Origin: Nemorincola sp044225795
GTDB taxonomy: Bacteria; Bacteroidota; Bacteroidia; Chitinophagales; Chitinophagaceae
Direction: 5' to 3'
Assembly: GCA_044225795.1 (NCBI GenBank)
Contig: JBGAIF010000009.1
Span: forward strand, 1 to 64,000
Length of the DNA stretch: 64,000 nucleotides
The translations under genes were made by a program, and so were the position numbers. Below, piece after piece: positions 9,447 through 18,499 of this stretch. Each line of letters starts with the position of its first letter. The stretch's first letter is position 1. The notes under the pieces were generated by a model, which made no database searches, was not told the DNA's origin, and saw only the letters and a list, made by a program, of their open reading frames with translations.

Positions 9447-10361
9447 ATGAAAAAGAAACTAATAATACTTGCAGCGCTGGCGCTTTCTGTGGCATTCCCG
9501 TGCGTAGCACAGCAGCAACCACAGTACACACAGAATCAATTCAATAGCAATCTTATGATCAATCCGGCATATGCAGGCAGCAGTGATTGTTCCAGCCTTG
9601 GCATCCGGTACAGAAATCAATGGGTGGGACTGAACGGTGCACCCGTGACCACGAGTGTCATAGGCGAAACAAGGATCGTAGAGCGGCTATTTGGCGGTTT
9701 GTGTATCAACTACGACAAGATCGGAATTGACAGAACATTCGATATTAACGGTAATGTTGCCTATCAACTGAAGGTAAGTGAAAAAGGAAACCTTGCAGTT
9801 GGGCTCAAACTTGGAGCGGAATTTATCCGCTCCGATTTTGGCAAGCTTGTTAATGTCAGTGTTACTGACCCGCTTTATCATACCAATGCAAACGTTACCA
9901 TACCGTTTGTTGGAGTTGGGGGATTATACCATACAGACAGGTACTATATTGGCCTGTCTGCCCCCAACGTGGTATCATTTGGCAAGGTGCCATTGAGGAG
10001 CAGAATAGTTGCACCTCATTATGATGGTTATGGCGGAGTTCGGATCACACTGCCAAATGATTTTGAGTTGCGGCCTGCTATGCTCGTTAAGTATCAGCCA
10101 CAGGCACCGGTAGAATTTGACCTGGCTACAGATCTGTGGTTTAAGCAACTGCTTGGTGTGGGTGTATCCTACAGAACGGGAGACGCAGTCAACTGTATGC
10201 TCAAAGTGAAATACAAACAGTATTTCTTCGGGTATTCCTATGATATCCCGGTTTCGGGTCTCAGGCGCTTCAATTACGGCTCGCATGAAGTTTTCCTGGG
10301 AATAGATTTTCCGAAGAAAGCTAAAAGCGAAGAATCAGACAAGAACATCAGGTACTTCTAA
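9447..10361 (+). CDS. PorP/SprF family T9SS outer-membrane protein
   Basis: Outer-membrane beta-barrel of 304 residues with a signal peptide (1-21, cleavage after VAQ). The hallmark N-terminal segment reads QYTQNQFNSNLMINPAYAG, followed by the conserved RNQWVGLNGAP, both typical of PorP/SprF proteins. It ends in an aromatic residue preceded by beta-strand sequence (the protein terminates NIRYF), as expected for an outer-membrane barrel. SprF-type proteins are needed for secretion or attachment of the type B cargo encoded beside them, so this protein probably serves the 1483-residue protein encoded 24 bp upstream. It is 12 bp from the next gene, so a three-gene operon is likely. Such paralogues are usually cargo-specific. 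Confidence 0.93.
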   Translation: MKKKLIILAALALSVAFPCVAQQQPQYTQNQFNSNLMINPAYAGSSDCSSLGIRYRNQWVGLNGAPVTTSVIGETRIVERLFGGLCINYDKIGIDRTFDINGNVAYQLKVSEKGNLAVGLKLGAEFIRSDFGKLVNVSVTDPLYHTNANVTIPFVGVGGLYHTDRYYIGLSAPNVVSFGKVPLRSRIVAPHYDGYGGVRITLPNDFELRPAMLVKYQPQAPVEFDLATDLWFKQLLGVGVSYRTGDAVNCMLKVKYKQYFFGYSYDIPVSGLRRFNYGSHEVFLGIDFPKKAKSEESDKNIRYF

Positions 10362-10373
10362 AAAAACACTGAC

Positions 10374-12557
10374 ATGAGATCAATAATCATATTTCTGATA
10401 TTTTCCCTGTGCTGCATCAGATTGCAGGCACAGAAGAGCGCTGCCGATGAAAAGTTCAAACTGTATGAGTATGCAGCAGCCATACCCCTGTATGAAAGGT
10501 ACGTTGCCGATCATGCCGGCGATTATGAAGCTCATTCGAGACTGGCAACTTCATACCGGCTTACGAATAATGTTCCCAAGGCGATTGAAACATACAACAA
10601 GATGTTGTCATTGCCGGAATCTAAGCCGGAGGACCTTTGTGATTTGTTCGACCTAAACCTCATTATGCAAAATGAGGGAGAGGCCAGGAAATATGCAAAT
10701 CTTTATAAGCAGAGGATGCCCGGCGAGAAAGCAGACAACATGATCAGGTCATTGGATATGCGTGGACATTTCCTCTCAACGGCTAATGACTACACGGTTG
10801 TCAATAAGACCTCAGCTTATCCATTCTCAGTACTATCAGCTTACCCATATTCGGGTAAGTTGGTAGTCACCGCTGAGAAGAGGAATGACAATTCCAACAA
10901 ATGGACAGGCAGGAGTTACACAGACCTGTATATAACGAACGCTGACTTCTCCTCACTAGATGGGTTTGCCGTAAATATTATGAGCGATCAGAATGATGGC
11001 TTCCCTGCGTTTACAAATAATGGACAGACTATGTACTTTACGAGTACAAATAAACAAGGGGTCACCATAAATAATGTAAATACGCATAAGCTACATCTTG
11101 TATGGTCTGATCTGAACAATGGGAAATGGACGGAAACACAGGAGTTTCCCTACAATTCCAGTGCATACAACACGGCACATGCTACAATCAGTAAAGACGG
11201 GAGTATAATGGTGTTTGCATCAGATATGCCTGGTGGCAAAGGGGGTATGGATCTCTACTATTGCATCAGGCAGGGGAACAACTGGTCCTCGCCGAGAAAC
11301 ATTTCTGCATTGAATACCTATGGTAACGAACTGTTCCCTGTTTTTCAGAACAACGGCGATCTTATTTATTCCTCCAATGGCTTACCCGGCCTTGGTGGTC
11401 TGGACCTGTACAGATCTGTTGTCAGTGGAAACGAGTTCGGTACTCCTGTTAATTTGATGGCACCATTAAATTCTTCTTATGATGATTTTAGCATGGTGTT
11501 CTCAGCCGACAATAATTCCGGCTATCTCACCTCAAACAGGTGGGGAAGCACCCAGATAGATAATATCATGTACTTTGAACAGGCTAAAAAAGTGGAAACA
11601 CCTGCACCGCCTGCTGTGGGTGAAACAGGGCTGAAAGTTGTCGTTGTAGATAAATATACAAGAACACCCCTGCCATATGTTTCCGTGTCTGTAAAGGATA
11701 AGGGGGGTTATGTTTTCTATAAAGGCATGACTGACGAGAATGGCCTGATGGAAGTAGAGGCTTTACCCAAGGGCGATTATGTAGTTCAAGGTGTACTCAA
11801 TGATGTGACCACAACAATAGCGAGTGTATCTGAGGGGGAATTTACCGCAAAAACGAAGGTGATATCTAAGGAGATAACCCATAATGATCCGAGGTTTACC
11901 TTGAAAGGGATAGTTGTGAACAGCAAGAATACAAAGCCGATTGAGGGAGTTACGGTTACCTGCAAAAATCAGACTCTTGGCACGGAACGAACAGCGGTTA
12001 CCGGAGCAGATGGTATATTCTTCTTCCAACTGGAACAAAAGAGCGATTTTAAGGTGAGTGCCCAGAAGAATAAGTGGTTGTCAAGCGAAACGGCTGACGA
12101 AACTACTAAAGGCCTCGACCGTTCAAAAGAACTATATGTAAAACTGACACTGAACCTCCAGGAGCCGAGCAGTGATGCGGTCATCAGGCTGAATAAGATA
12201 TACTACGACTACGACAAGTGCGATATCAAGCCCCAGGCGGCTGAGGAACTGAACCGGTTGGTGCAATTACTCAATGATTATCCGGACATGAACATTGAAC
12301 TGTCTTCACATACAGATTCAAGAGGTGCGGATGCATACAATCTTAAGCTATCGCAGTGCCGTGCTGATGCAGCTGTTGCCTATATAGTGAGTAAGAAAAT
12401 AGATAAGAAACGAATACAGGCCAAGGGTTATGGCGAAACAAAACTGTTGAACAAATGTGGCAACAACGTGAATTGTACGGAAGAGCAACACCAGGAAAAC
12501 AGAAGGACGGAATTCAGGATCATATCCTGTAGTACTTGTCCTCATGGTGCCGAGTAG
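10374..12557 (+). CDS. PorE-like OmpA-family protein (TPR, propeller, CRD, OmpA)
   Basis: Exported protein of 727 residues with signal peptide (1-19). Domains in order are a TPR region (about 20-115), a PD40/WD40-like beta-propeller (about 135-400, with repeats of the type PAFTNNGQTMYFTS and FPVFQNNGDLIYSSN), two carboxypeptidase-regulatory-like beta-sandwiches (about 420-505 and 510-590), and a C-terminal OmpA peptidoglycan-binding domain (about 605-727, with LSSHTDSRGADAYN and IQAKGYGE). This order matches PorE of Porphyromonas, which links the T9SS attachment complex to peptidoglycan. Copies beside type B cargo and PorP/SprF are common in Bacteroidota. It lacks an obvious lipobox. Last gene of the operon; a strong terminator follows. 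Confidence 0.9.
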   Translation: MRSIIIFLIFSLCCIRLQAQKSAADEKFKLYEYAAAIPLYERYVADHAGDYEAHSRLATSYRLTNNVPKAIETYNKMLSLPESKPEDLCDLFDLNLIMQNEGEARKYANLYKQRMPGEKADNMIRSLDMRGHFLSTANDYTVVNKTSAYPFSVLSAYPYSGKLVVTAEKRNDNSNKWTGRSYTDLYITNADFSSLDGFAVNIMSDQNDGFPAFTNNGQTMYFTSTNKQGVTINNVNTHKLHLVWSDLNNGKWTETQEFPYNSSAYNTAHATISKDGSIMVFASDMPGGKGGMDLYYCIRQGNNWSSPRNISALNTYGNELFPVFQNNGDLIYSSNGLPGLGGLDLYRSVVSGNEFGTPVNLMAPLNSSYDDFSMVFSADNNSGYLTSNRWGSTQIDNIMYFEQAKKVETPAPPAVGETGLKVVVVDKYTRTPLPYVSVSVKDKGGYVFYKGMTDENGLMEVEALPKGDYVVQGVLNDVTTTIASVSEGEFTAKTKVISKEITHNDPRFTLKGIVVNSKNTKPIEGVTVTCKNQTLGTERTAVTGADGIFFFQLEQKSDFKVSAQKNKWLSSETADETTKGLDRSKELYVKLTLNLQEPSSDAVIRLNKIYYDYDKCDIKPQAAEELNRLVQLLNDYPDMNIELSSHTDSRGADAYNLKLSQCRADAAVAYIVSKKIDKKRIQAKGYGETKLLNKCGNNVNCTEEQHQENRRTEFRIISCSTCPHGAE

Positions 12558-12574
12558 TCCAGGGAGATCTGGTT

Positions 12575-12607
12575 GGGGCGGAATGCGAAAGTGTTCCGCC
12601 CCTTTTA
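12575..12607 (+). terminator. rho-independent terminator of the adhesin operon
   Basis: A perfect 9-bp stem (GGGGCGGAA 12575-12583 with TTCCGCCCC 12594-12602) closes a 10-nt loop and is followed by TTTTAT, 17 bp after the stop of the PorE-like gene. Confidence 0.85.
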
Positions 12608-12662
12608 TCTTCAATGACACAGATGTCAGTTTGTATTGTGGAACAGTCGTTGCATGATATTT

Positions 12663-12692
12663 TTTGAAATGCAGTATTAATGCGTATATTTG
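12663..12692 (+). promoter_or_regulatory. Bacteroidota-type promoter
   Basis: TTTG at 12663-12666, an 18-bp spacer, then TATATTTG at 12685-12692, a full match to TTTG/TAnnTTTG. The leader to the TTG start at 12749 would be about 50 nt. Confidence 0.65.
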
Positions 12693-12748
12693 ATTGAACT
12701 CCTGTATTTAAATAAAAATACATTTTACACGATTTCTTTCGCCAACCA

Positions 12749-13360
12749 TTGATAAGCTTAACGTCATACGATCATCCCAAAGCTTTTTATGACCAGGCTG
12801 TAATAAATATGTTGCAGCGGTACAGTGACTTTCTCGTGAAGGCAGGGATGTTCTACCTCTTTCTAAACCTTCATGTTCTGTTTTCGGAGAATTTTGTGAC
12901 ATTGTTGTCGGCGCATATATATCTCATGTGCGTGTCGGCAGGATTTATGGCCGACTTTATACACGGAAAGAGCAGATCAATACTTATTGTGCTTATTCTT
13001 CAGTTGCTGAGTGTTATTACATTTGTTATTTCGGCTTTTATTCCACACTTTCTTTCACAGTTCAGGTATGTGCAGATATTTGGCCAGCAAGTTCACTCGC
13101 CAGGTAGTATCCGGTTGTTTGTTACGGGCTTGTATATATTCAGTGCCGGCTTGTTCCGTCCCAACATATATGCATTGCTCGGCCAATATGGTGTCCGGCA
13201 TAACCTGAACGTAAAGTGTACATTGTTTTACTTCTTCAATAGGGTTGGTGTATATGCGGGTATATACACTTTTAATAAGGTGATAGGTATTCAGTTTCCT
13301 CATGAAGGTATGACCAGGATACCAGAAAATAATGACCACGTCAAAACATCAATAATATGA
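12749..13360 (+). CDS. membrane protein resembling the N-terminal half of a POT-family transporter
   Basis: Integral membrane protein of 203 residues with about five to six hydrophobic spans. Its segments line up with the first half of proton-dependent oligopeptide (POT/PTR2) transporters: an opening HPKAFY (POT: HPKGLY), MLQRYSDFLVKAGMF where POT proteins have WERFSYYGMRAL, GFMADFIHGKSRSIL for the loop after helix 3, SAGLFRPNIYALLGQYG for GTGGFKPNISALVGDQ, and FFNRVGVYAGI. A full POT protein has 450-600 residues and 12 helices, so this is half-sized, and the ExxER signature Glu residues are missing. TTG 12749 is chosen because it keeps the HPKAFY block; ATG 12809 is an alternative. The stop overlaps the next start by 4 bp. 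It is probably not a working peptide transporter alone. Confidence 0.65.
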   Translation: MISLTSYDHPKAFYDQAVINMLQRYSDFLVKAGMFYLFLNLHVLFSENFVTLLSAHIYLMCVSAGFMADFIHGKSRSILIVLILQLLSVITFVISAFIPHFLSQFRYVQIFGQQVHSPGSIRLFVTGLYIFSAGLFRPNIYALLGQYGVRHNLNVKCTLFYFFNRVGVYAGIYTFNKVIGIQFPHEGMTRIPENNDHVKTSII

Positions 13361-13776
13361 CAGCTCGTGATAATAAGTATACGGTTTTGCAGATGGTGGG
13401 CATTGTTGTGCTCTGCATCGGCGTAATGATCTTCATAGGAATTTGTTTTGCATCATTCTTGGGTAGAGATATAAGCAAAGAGAATTATGTAGCGGCTTTT
13501 GCATTCTTCATGATCATGTTATCAATGGCTTTTATTTTCCCTAATATGCTCAAGGGAGGGAAGAATGACACGACCTCTACAATGAGGGTGTCTGTGTACA
13601 TGATCATCAGTGTGTTTGTGTTTCTGTGCGTAAAGTATGGATGGGGTGTCAATTCATTTGGTGAAATGCAGCTTGACGACAACTGGACGTACATTATTAT
13701 TGCCGCACTAGGAGGTAAAGCTGCACAATCATTCAGTGAGAACAGGTCCTCTGGTACCGACAAATCATCTGGCTAG
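13357..13776 (+). CDS. small integral membrane protein, unknown function
   Basis: Encodes 139 residues with ATG overlapping the stop of the preceding gene (ATGA), so the two are translationally coupled. Hydrophobic spans lie at about 11-33, 43-62 and 76-96, with a weaker one near 107-120. A conserved-looking tail reads AALGGKAAQSFSE and is followed by a Ser/Gly-rich end. It does not resemble the missing C-terminal half of a POT transporter. Its partner may be the half-POT protein, based only on the overlap. It faces the next gene convergently. No function is assigned. Confidence 0.65.
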   Translation: MTARDNKYTVLQMVGIVVLCIGVMIFIGICFASFLGRDISKENYVAAFAFFMIMLSMAFIFPNMLKGGKNDTTSTMRVSVYMIISVFVFLCVKYGWGVNSFGEMQLDDNWTYIIIAALGGKAAQSFSENRSSGTDKSSG

Positions 13777-13812
13777 GACCAGAATGGTGAAAAGAAATGA
13801 TGTGATACGTGC

Positions 13813-15651
13813 CTAATTGCTCATAGACCTGAATATCTGTGCGGAATCAGGTATGCCAACGATCTCATATATCCTTGATATGTATTCGAGTGAGCGCTTA
13901 CGTTCCTGTGCTGATGACAACTGCACGGCGGTACGTAATTCCCCCAAGGCCTTGTCGTACTGTTTCAGGTTAGCATAGCATGCACCAAGATTAAAGTGTG
14001 CGGTGCTGTTTTGGGGCGAGCGTGCTAAAACAGAAGTGAACATGTCAACGGCCTCCCGATAATGTGTAGTAGCCATATAAACAGTACCGAGAATATTGGA
14101 TGCGTCATTGTTTTGAGGATCGAGAGATAGAGCCTTCCGTGCGTTCTGCTCAGCCTGGTCATAGATATGTGCCTCATAATAGGCACGGCCAAGCTCCACG
14201 TAAGCATCCCGGTATTCCGGGTATATTTCTATTGCGTTTTTCAGGTAATGAACTCCTTCATTCAGTTTTTGTTCCCGCTCTGGTACCGGTATCTGGGTGT
14301 CAAATGCAGCCCTGGTTAGTTCATTTCCCAATAAGAAGTTCAATCGGCTATTCGCCGGAGCCTTTTCAATATCAGCCCGGAATAAAGTGGAATTATTTGC
14401 CCAGTCCGCATTCCTGATCACAGTCAGCGAGAAATAGACAACAGATATCAAGGCAACTATTACCATAACCACTTTGCTTTTCAGCAAGTTTTGTTTGTTG
14501 CTCAACAGCAAGACCGGTATAACACAGAATGATACAGATGGGAAGAATAGAAACCGCTCAGCCATATTGCTGCCTATCAGGAAGGGTATGTTGGAGAATA
14601 AACTTATTACTAGTAAAAAGAAGAGCAGGAAGAATGAAACTCTATCGCGTCCGTACTTGATGGTGCGATATAAGGAAATAAAAAAAAGTGTGGAATATGC
14701 AGCAATTGATAGCAGTGTAATGACATTGGTGAAATCTGCGAAGGGTATTGTGTTATAAGTGTAATCAGAGAGCAAAGGGTGGGGAATGATCAAAAGCATG
14801 AGATACCGGCCTAACACGAATATCGCAGTAGCTACCCTGGTGGTGTAACTTATGTCAGCCGAAGCCAATGGGTTATCTGTAAAACTAACGCTAGATGCCC
14901 CGGAACCGGCGTAACCCAGGACCATTACACGAATGAGCAAGGTTAGTGCCACCGCTACAGTTGTCGATATACTGATAGAAATGTTTTTCTTCTTATCGCC
15001 ATAGAGCATGAAAAAAAGTGCAGGGATGACAGCTAAAAAAGTAAATGTTGTCTCTTTTGCCATAAGAGAAATGAATAGAAATATAGTTCCCCATATCAGG
15101 TGTTTGTAGCTCTTGCCTGAATGATAGTCGAGATAGTGATTTAGTGACAGGAAAGCGAATGCAAAGCACAATAATTCATCCAGGCTTTTACAATTAGCGA
15201 CTACCTCGGTATGGATCGGGTGAAGGGCGAATAGCAGCGATCCGGTAAAGGCTGCGAATGTCTTTTCTTTACCCAGTACACGAGACAGGAAACTAAACAG
15301 TATTAGTACGCAGCATACGAACATGAGTAAATTTACCAGGTGGTAAGTAAAGGCGGTTTCTCCCGATATCTGGTGAATCACGGCAAAAACAACAAGCGAT
15401 AACGGACGATATAGGTCATTTGATGCGGAATTAAATCCTTTATGATAAGATGTGGTCAGTATGTCCGGTATGCCGGATATTCCCTTGTTTACGAAGTGGT
15501 TCTCGCTGATCACCAGGAAGTCGTCGAGAGCAAAGTCGTTTCTTAGCGTATTGGCATAAACCGAGAATGCCAATATGGCCAGTATTAATGCTAGTTTGTT
15601 CTTCGTCAATGAAAGCTTACCGGGTTGCAATTTGTTCTCTTCCTTTGCCAT
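13813..15651 (-). CDS. TMTC-like GT-C membrane glycosyltransferase with TPRs
   Basis: Polytopic membrane protein of 612 residues with about 10-11 spans in the first 440 residues and four TPRs at about 455-600. The N-terminal loop after the first helix carries LDDFLVI, the acidic pair typical of GT-C enzymes. Conserved blocks YRPLSL, LFALHPIHTEVV and FISLMAKETTF match the TMTC/DUF1736 family, whose animal members are O-mannosyltransferases. The bacterial donor and acceptor are unknown; a role in glycosylating exported proteins is an inference that fits the many T9SS cargos nearby. A paralogue with the same architecture lies at 56247-58175. ATG 15651 is the start. A 7-bp inverted repeat lies just upstream of it. 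Confidence 0.8.
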   Translation of the reverse strand: MAKEENKLQPGKLSLTKNKLALILAILAFSVYANTLRNDFALDDFLVISENHFVNKGISGIPDILTTSYHKGFNSASNDLYRPLSLVVFAVIHQISGETAFTYHLVNLLMFVCCVLILFSFLSRVLGKEKTFAAFTGSLLFALHPIHTEVVANCKSLDELLCFAFAFLSLNHYLDYHSGKSYKHLIWGTIFLFISLMAKETTFTFLAVIPALFFMLYGDKKKNISISISTTVAVALTLLIRVMVLGYAGSGASSVSFTDNPLASADISYTTRVATAIFVLGRYLMLLIIPHPLLSDYTYNTIPFADFTNVITLLSIAAYSTLFFISLYRTIKYGRDRVSFFLLFFLLVISLFSNIPFLIGSNMAERFLFFPSVSFCVIPVLLLSNKQNLLKSKVVMVIVALISVVYFSLTVIRNADWANNSTLFRADIEKAPANSRLNFLLGNELTRAAFDTQIPVPEREQKLNEGVHYLKNAIEIYPEYRDAYVELGRAYYEAHIYDQAEQNARKALSLDPQNNDASNILGTVYMATTHYREAVDMFTSVLARSPQNSTAHFNLGACYANLKQYDKALGELRTAVQLSSAQERKRSLEYISRIYEIVGIPDSAQIFRSMSN

Positions 15652-15657
15652 GACAGG

Positions 15658-15677
15658 CTTTAGCTAATGGGCTAAAG
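15658..15677 (-). promoter_or_regulatory. 7-bp inverted repeat immediately upstream of a start codon
   Basis: CTTTAGC (15658-15664) and GCTAAAG (15671-15677) are separated by 6 nt. On the minus strand the hairpin ends 6 nt before the ATG of the TMTC-like gene, where it could hide the ribosome site or act as an operator. Only the sequence symmetry is observed. Confidence 0.35.
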
Positions 15678-15860
15678 GTATAAAGTTTGTGTCATATAAG
15701 CCGTCTGCTATCTGAATGTACCCTCCTATATAGCACGTATTTTACACCTCGCAGTCCCGAATGTGCTATGACGCTATTCTATACTATTATTCCGGTTGAA
15801 AAGAAGATGGTGTGATTTGCGTATGCCTTTTCAGAAAGATGGCAGCTAATCAAATGTTGA

Positions 15861-15892
15861 TTTGGCAGTTTCGGGTTAAATACATAAATTGT
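15861..15892 (+). promoter_or_regulatory. probable promoter
   Basis: TTTG at 15861-15864, a 20-bp spacer, then TAAATTGT at 15885-15892, one mismatch from TAnnTTTG. ATG 15907 follows after a very short leader. Confidence 0.45.
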
Positions 15893-15906
15893 AATGTTCA
15901 AAAATT

Positions 15907-16248
15907 ATGGTTATGCATAATGTTTCAGAAAATGCGTCTATCGGATTATCTGTTCTTGATATGCTTGCTCACGGACAAGGTAGGGAGGAAATAGAGCAGG
16001 CATTATTGCAGCAGGGGCATGATGAAGGGTTTGTTAAGAATATAGTGAAGGAGACGATCAAGCTCAGGCAGGAAAAATTACGTGCACAGGGGTTGACACT
16101 GATATTGTCCGGAGCCGTGATCTGTTTTCTCAGTTTCTTACTCACCATCACATCATCATTTTCACACAGTAGTTTCCCGCTGGTGTTGTATGGGCTGACA
16201 AGTGCGGGTATTCTCGTTGTTTTCCTCGGGTTTATGAGAATATTTTAA
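15907..16248 (+). CDS. small protein with helical N-terminus and two membrane spans
   Basis: Encodes 113 residues; ATG 15907 or ATG 15913 can start it. The first 60 residues are predicted helical and charged, with a pattern (DMLAHGQGREEIEQALLQQGHDE) suggestive of a UBA-like or regulatory helical bundle. Two hydrophobic spans follow at about 63-83 and 89-110 with a short loop between, and the tail is very short. This puts the helical domain in the cytoplasm with a hairpin anchor. No named family is recognised. Confidence 0.6.
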   Translation: MVMHNVSENASIGLSVLDMLAHGQGREEIEQALLQQGHDEGFVKNIVKETIKLRQEKLRAQGLTLILSGAVICFLSFLLTITSSFSHSSFPLVLYGLTSAGILVVFLGFMRIF

Positions 16249-16281
16249 ACTCGTTTTTGTCATTTCTTTAACCCGCGCATT

Positions 16282-16312
16282 TTTGAATAATTGCGCCACA
16301 TCTTTAAATTTG
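16282..16312 (+). promoter_or_regulatory. Bacteroidota-type promoter
   Basis: TTTG at 16282-16285, a 19-bp spacer, then TAAATTTG at 16305-16312, an exact fit to the consensus, 25 bp before ATG 16338. Confidence 0.75.
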
Positions 16313-16337
16313 GTAGAGCCAAACCTGATTGCTGCCA

Positions 16338-16994
16338 ATGAGATATGTTATTGCTTTTATTTTATTTCTGTTACCTTTTTCCGGCAATGCACAGCATGCC
16401 AGGAATGACATACAACGACAAAGAATAAAAGGCAACGCAAAAGTGGTTACAGAATATGAGCATGACGCGAAGACCAATGTTCTGGTCACAAAAAGTGTCA
16501 GCAGGTACAATGATGCCGGCAACCAACTGGACTATCACACCTACGCTGCCGATAATTCATTGCTCTCGAAGTCGGTTTATACTTACAATGACAGTGGAAA
16601 ACTGGTAGATGTAAAAAGATACAGAAGCGACGGGTCGTTGAATGTTCGGACAACGCATACTTGTGATGCGAGGGGAAATGTTATAATAGACAGTAATTAT
16701 GATGGTTCGGGTACATTATTTATGGTTGGCAAGTCTGCATATAATGGCAATGGAACCCGACGGGTATATGACAGGTATAGTAAAGAGGGGTTGTTGTTCC
16801 TTAAATCAAATTTCAAATATGATAGTGATGGGAATGAGATAGAGGAAAAACAATACGATTCACATCATGGGCTTAAATATGCCACCTCCTACGACTATGA
16901 TCAGTTTGATGCAAATGGCAACTGGACCCGGCGTACAATGCTGAAAAATGATGAACCCTCTACAGTGATGGTGAGGGAGATTGAATTCAGATAA
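16338..16994 (+). CDS. secreted YD-repeat-like protein
   Basis: Encodes 218 residues. ATG 16338 starts a clean signal peptide (1-19, cleavage near GNAQ); a TTG 9 bp earlier only adds three residues. The mature part has about six degenerate copies of a 20-25-residue motif built around Y-x-Y-D/N-x-x-G-x-x (VYTYNDSGKLVDVKRY, THTCDARGNVIIDS, NFKYDSDGNEIEEKQY, DYDQFDANGNWTRR). This is the style of RHS/YD repeats that form beta-hairpin shells. No toxin tip or long RHS core is present, so it is a short periplasmic or outer-membrane-associated YD protein of unknown role. It has its own consensus promoter. Confidence 0.75.
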   Translation: MRYVIAFILFLLPFSGNAQHARNDIQRQRIKGNAKVVTEYEHDAKTNVLVTKSVSRYNDAGNQLDYHTYAADNSLLSKSVYTYNDSGKLVDVKRYRSDGSLNVRTTHTCDARGNVIIDSNYDGSGTLFMVGKSAYNGNGTRRVYDRYSKEGLLFLKSNFKYDSDGNEIEEKQYDSHHGLKYATSYDYDQFDANGNWTRRTMLKNDEPSTVMVREIEFR

Positions 16995-17109
16995 ATTCCG
17001 GCCAGTATAGCGCAATTCTACAAATATTTTGATATGCTACATGGGTGATCGTATGATTATGTGTAGTGTATGCTATGGATAAACTATCTTTACCATACAC
17101 TGAAAAAAA

Positions 17110-18336
17110 ATGACTGTGACATTTGACGATTTCGGGTTTGATGATGATTTAATGGATGGCATTGATGCCATGGGCTATACAACACCTACCCCTATACAAG
17201 AACAGGTGATACCTCATATTATTTCTGGTCGTGATGTGATAGCCGCTGCCCAGACCGGGACAGGTAAAACGGCAGCATTTCTGCTGCCGATCGTACATAA
17301 ATTGTTAAGCGAGCCGCACGATACCCACAAGATAAATGCAATGATCATTGTGCCTACCAGGGAATTAGCTATGCAGATCACGCAGATACTTGAAGGGGTG
17401 TGCTATTACACAGATCTGAGTTTTATTGCGGTATACGGCGGCACCGGTGGGGCTTCATTTGCCAACGAGAAAAAAGCCTTCTCATCAGGGGTGGATATCA
17501 TTGTGTGTACACCCGGTCGGATGATCGCTCACATGAATATGGGATATGTAAATCTGAGCAGTTTAAGATATGTGGTGCTCGATGAGGCAGACCGGATGCT
17601 GGATATGGGTTTCTATGAGGACATTGTGAAGATAATATCCCAGATGCCCAAGCAACGACAAAATCTTTTGTTCTCAGCAACCATGCCATCTGCTATCAGA
17701 AAGCTGGCAAACAGTATTTTGCACAATCCGATAGAGGTAAATATTGCCATTTCTAAACCACCAGAGCAGATAGTTCAGGAGGCCTTTCTGGTTTATGACG
17801 CACAAAAGATACCCCTGATCAAACATATACTTTCGGAGAAACAACTGGATAGTGTTCTTATCTTTTGTTCCAGTAAGCAAAGTGTGAAACAACTCACTGA
17901 GGAATTAAAGAGGGCCCGCTTCCCTGCCGATCAGATACAATCAGACCTCGACCAGGAAAAGCGAGAGCAGGTGCTGCTTGATTTTAAGAGCAAAAAGCTG
18001 AAAATACTGGTTGCGACAGACATTCTTAGCCGGGGTATTGATATTGAGGATATAAACCTTGTTATTAATTTTGATGTTCCGCATGACGGTGAGGACTATG
18101 TGCACCGTATAGGGCGAACAGCGCGTGCAGCAACGACAGGCACGGCTTATACTTTCATCAGTGTAAAAGAACAATCAAAGTTTGCAAAAATTGAAAAACT
18201 GATAGGGCGGCCTGTGGCAAGGAGGCAAGTGCCCGAACAATTTGGTGCATCGCCTGTACCTGATGAGCGGGCACATATTGATACTAGGAAAAAGAAGAAA
18301 TACAAGGGATCTCGGAAAGGGCCAAAGAGTAACTGA
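17110..18336 (+). CDS. rhlE: DEAD-box ATP-dependent RNA helicase (RhlE-like)
   Basis: RNA helicase of 408 residues that remodels RNA duplexes. The motifs appear in order: Q motif (PTPIQEQVIP, about 17-26), Walker A AAQTGTGKT (about 47-55), PTREL, TPGR, DEAD with following RMLDMGF, SAT, then in the second domain IFCSS, ATDILSRGIDI and HRIGRTAR. A short Lys/Arg-rich tail (about 390-408) probably contacts RNA. This size and tail are typical of RhlE-type cold and ribosome-assembly helicases; the exact subgroup cannot be fixed without a tree. The gene is flanked by unrelated genes and a -7-like TATCTTTA lies 18 bp before the ATG. Confidence 0.93.
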   Translation: MTVTFDDFGFDDDLMDGIDAMGYTTPTPIQEQVIPHIISGRDVIAAAQTGTGKTAAFLLPIVHKLLSEPHDTHKINAMIIVPTRELAMQITQILEGVCYYTDLSFIAVYGGTGGASFANEKKAFSSGVDIIVCTPGRMIAHMNMGYVNLSSLRYVVLDEADRMLDMGFYEDIVKIISQMPKQRQNLLFSATMPSAIRKLANSILHNPIEVNIAISKPPEQIVQEAFLVYDAQKIPLIKHILSEKQLDSVLIFCSSKQSVKQLTEELKRARFPADQIQSDLDQEKREQVLLDFKSKKLKILVATDILSRGIDIEDINLVINFDVPHDGEDYVHRIGRTARAATTGTAYTFISVKEQSKFAKIEKLIGRPVARRQVPEQFGASPVPDERAHIDTRKKKKYKGSRKGPKSN

Positions 18337-18499
18337 TAGTTAATCATTAACATAGGCGTGGAGACATAAAATTTATTGAATTTAAAACCAACGGGATATA
18401 ACTAATTCACCCCATTTTTCTTGTAAAATGTATGGTAATGACGGTATTTTTTAGTTCTTTTGTCTCCCATTATTTATAACAGCAGCTCAAAGACAAAAC

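Noticed and set aside
13357..13776. C-terminal half of a frameshifted POT transporter
   Set aside because: The protein has only three or four spans and none of the POT C-half motifs; the overlap is a clean ATGA junction, not a frameshift.
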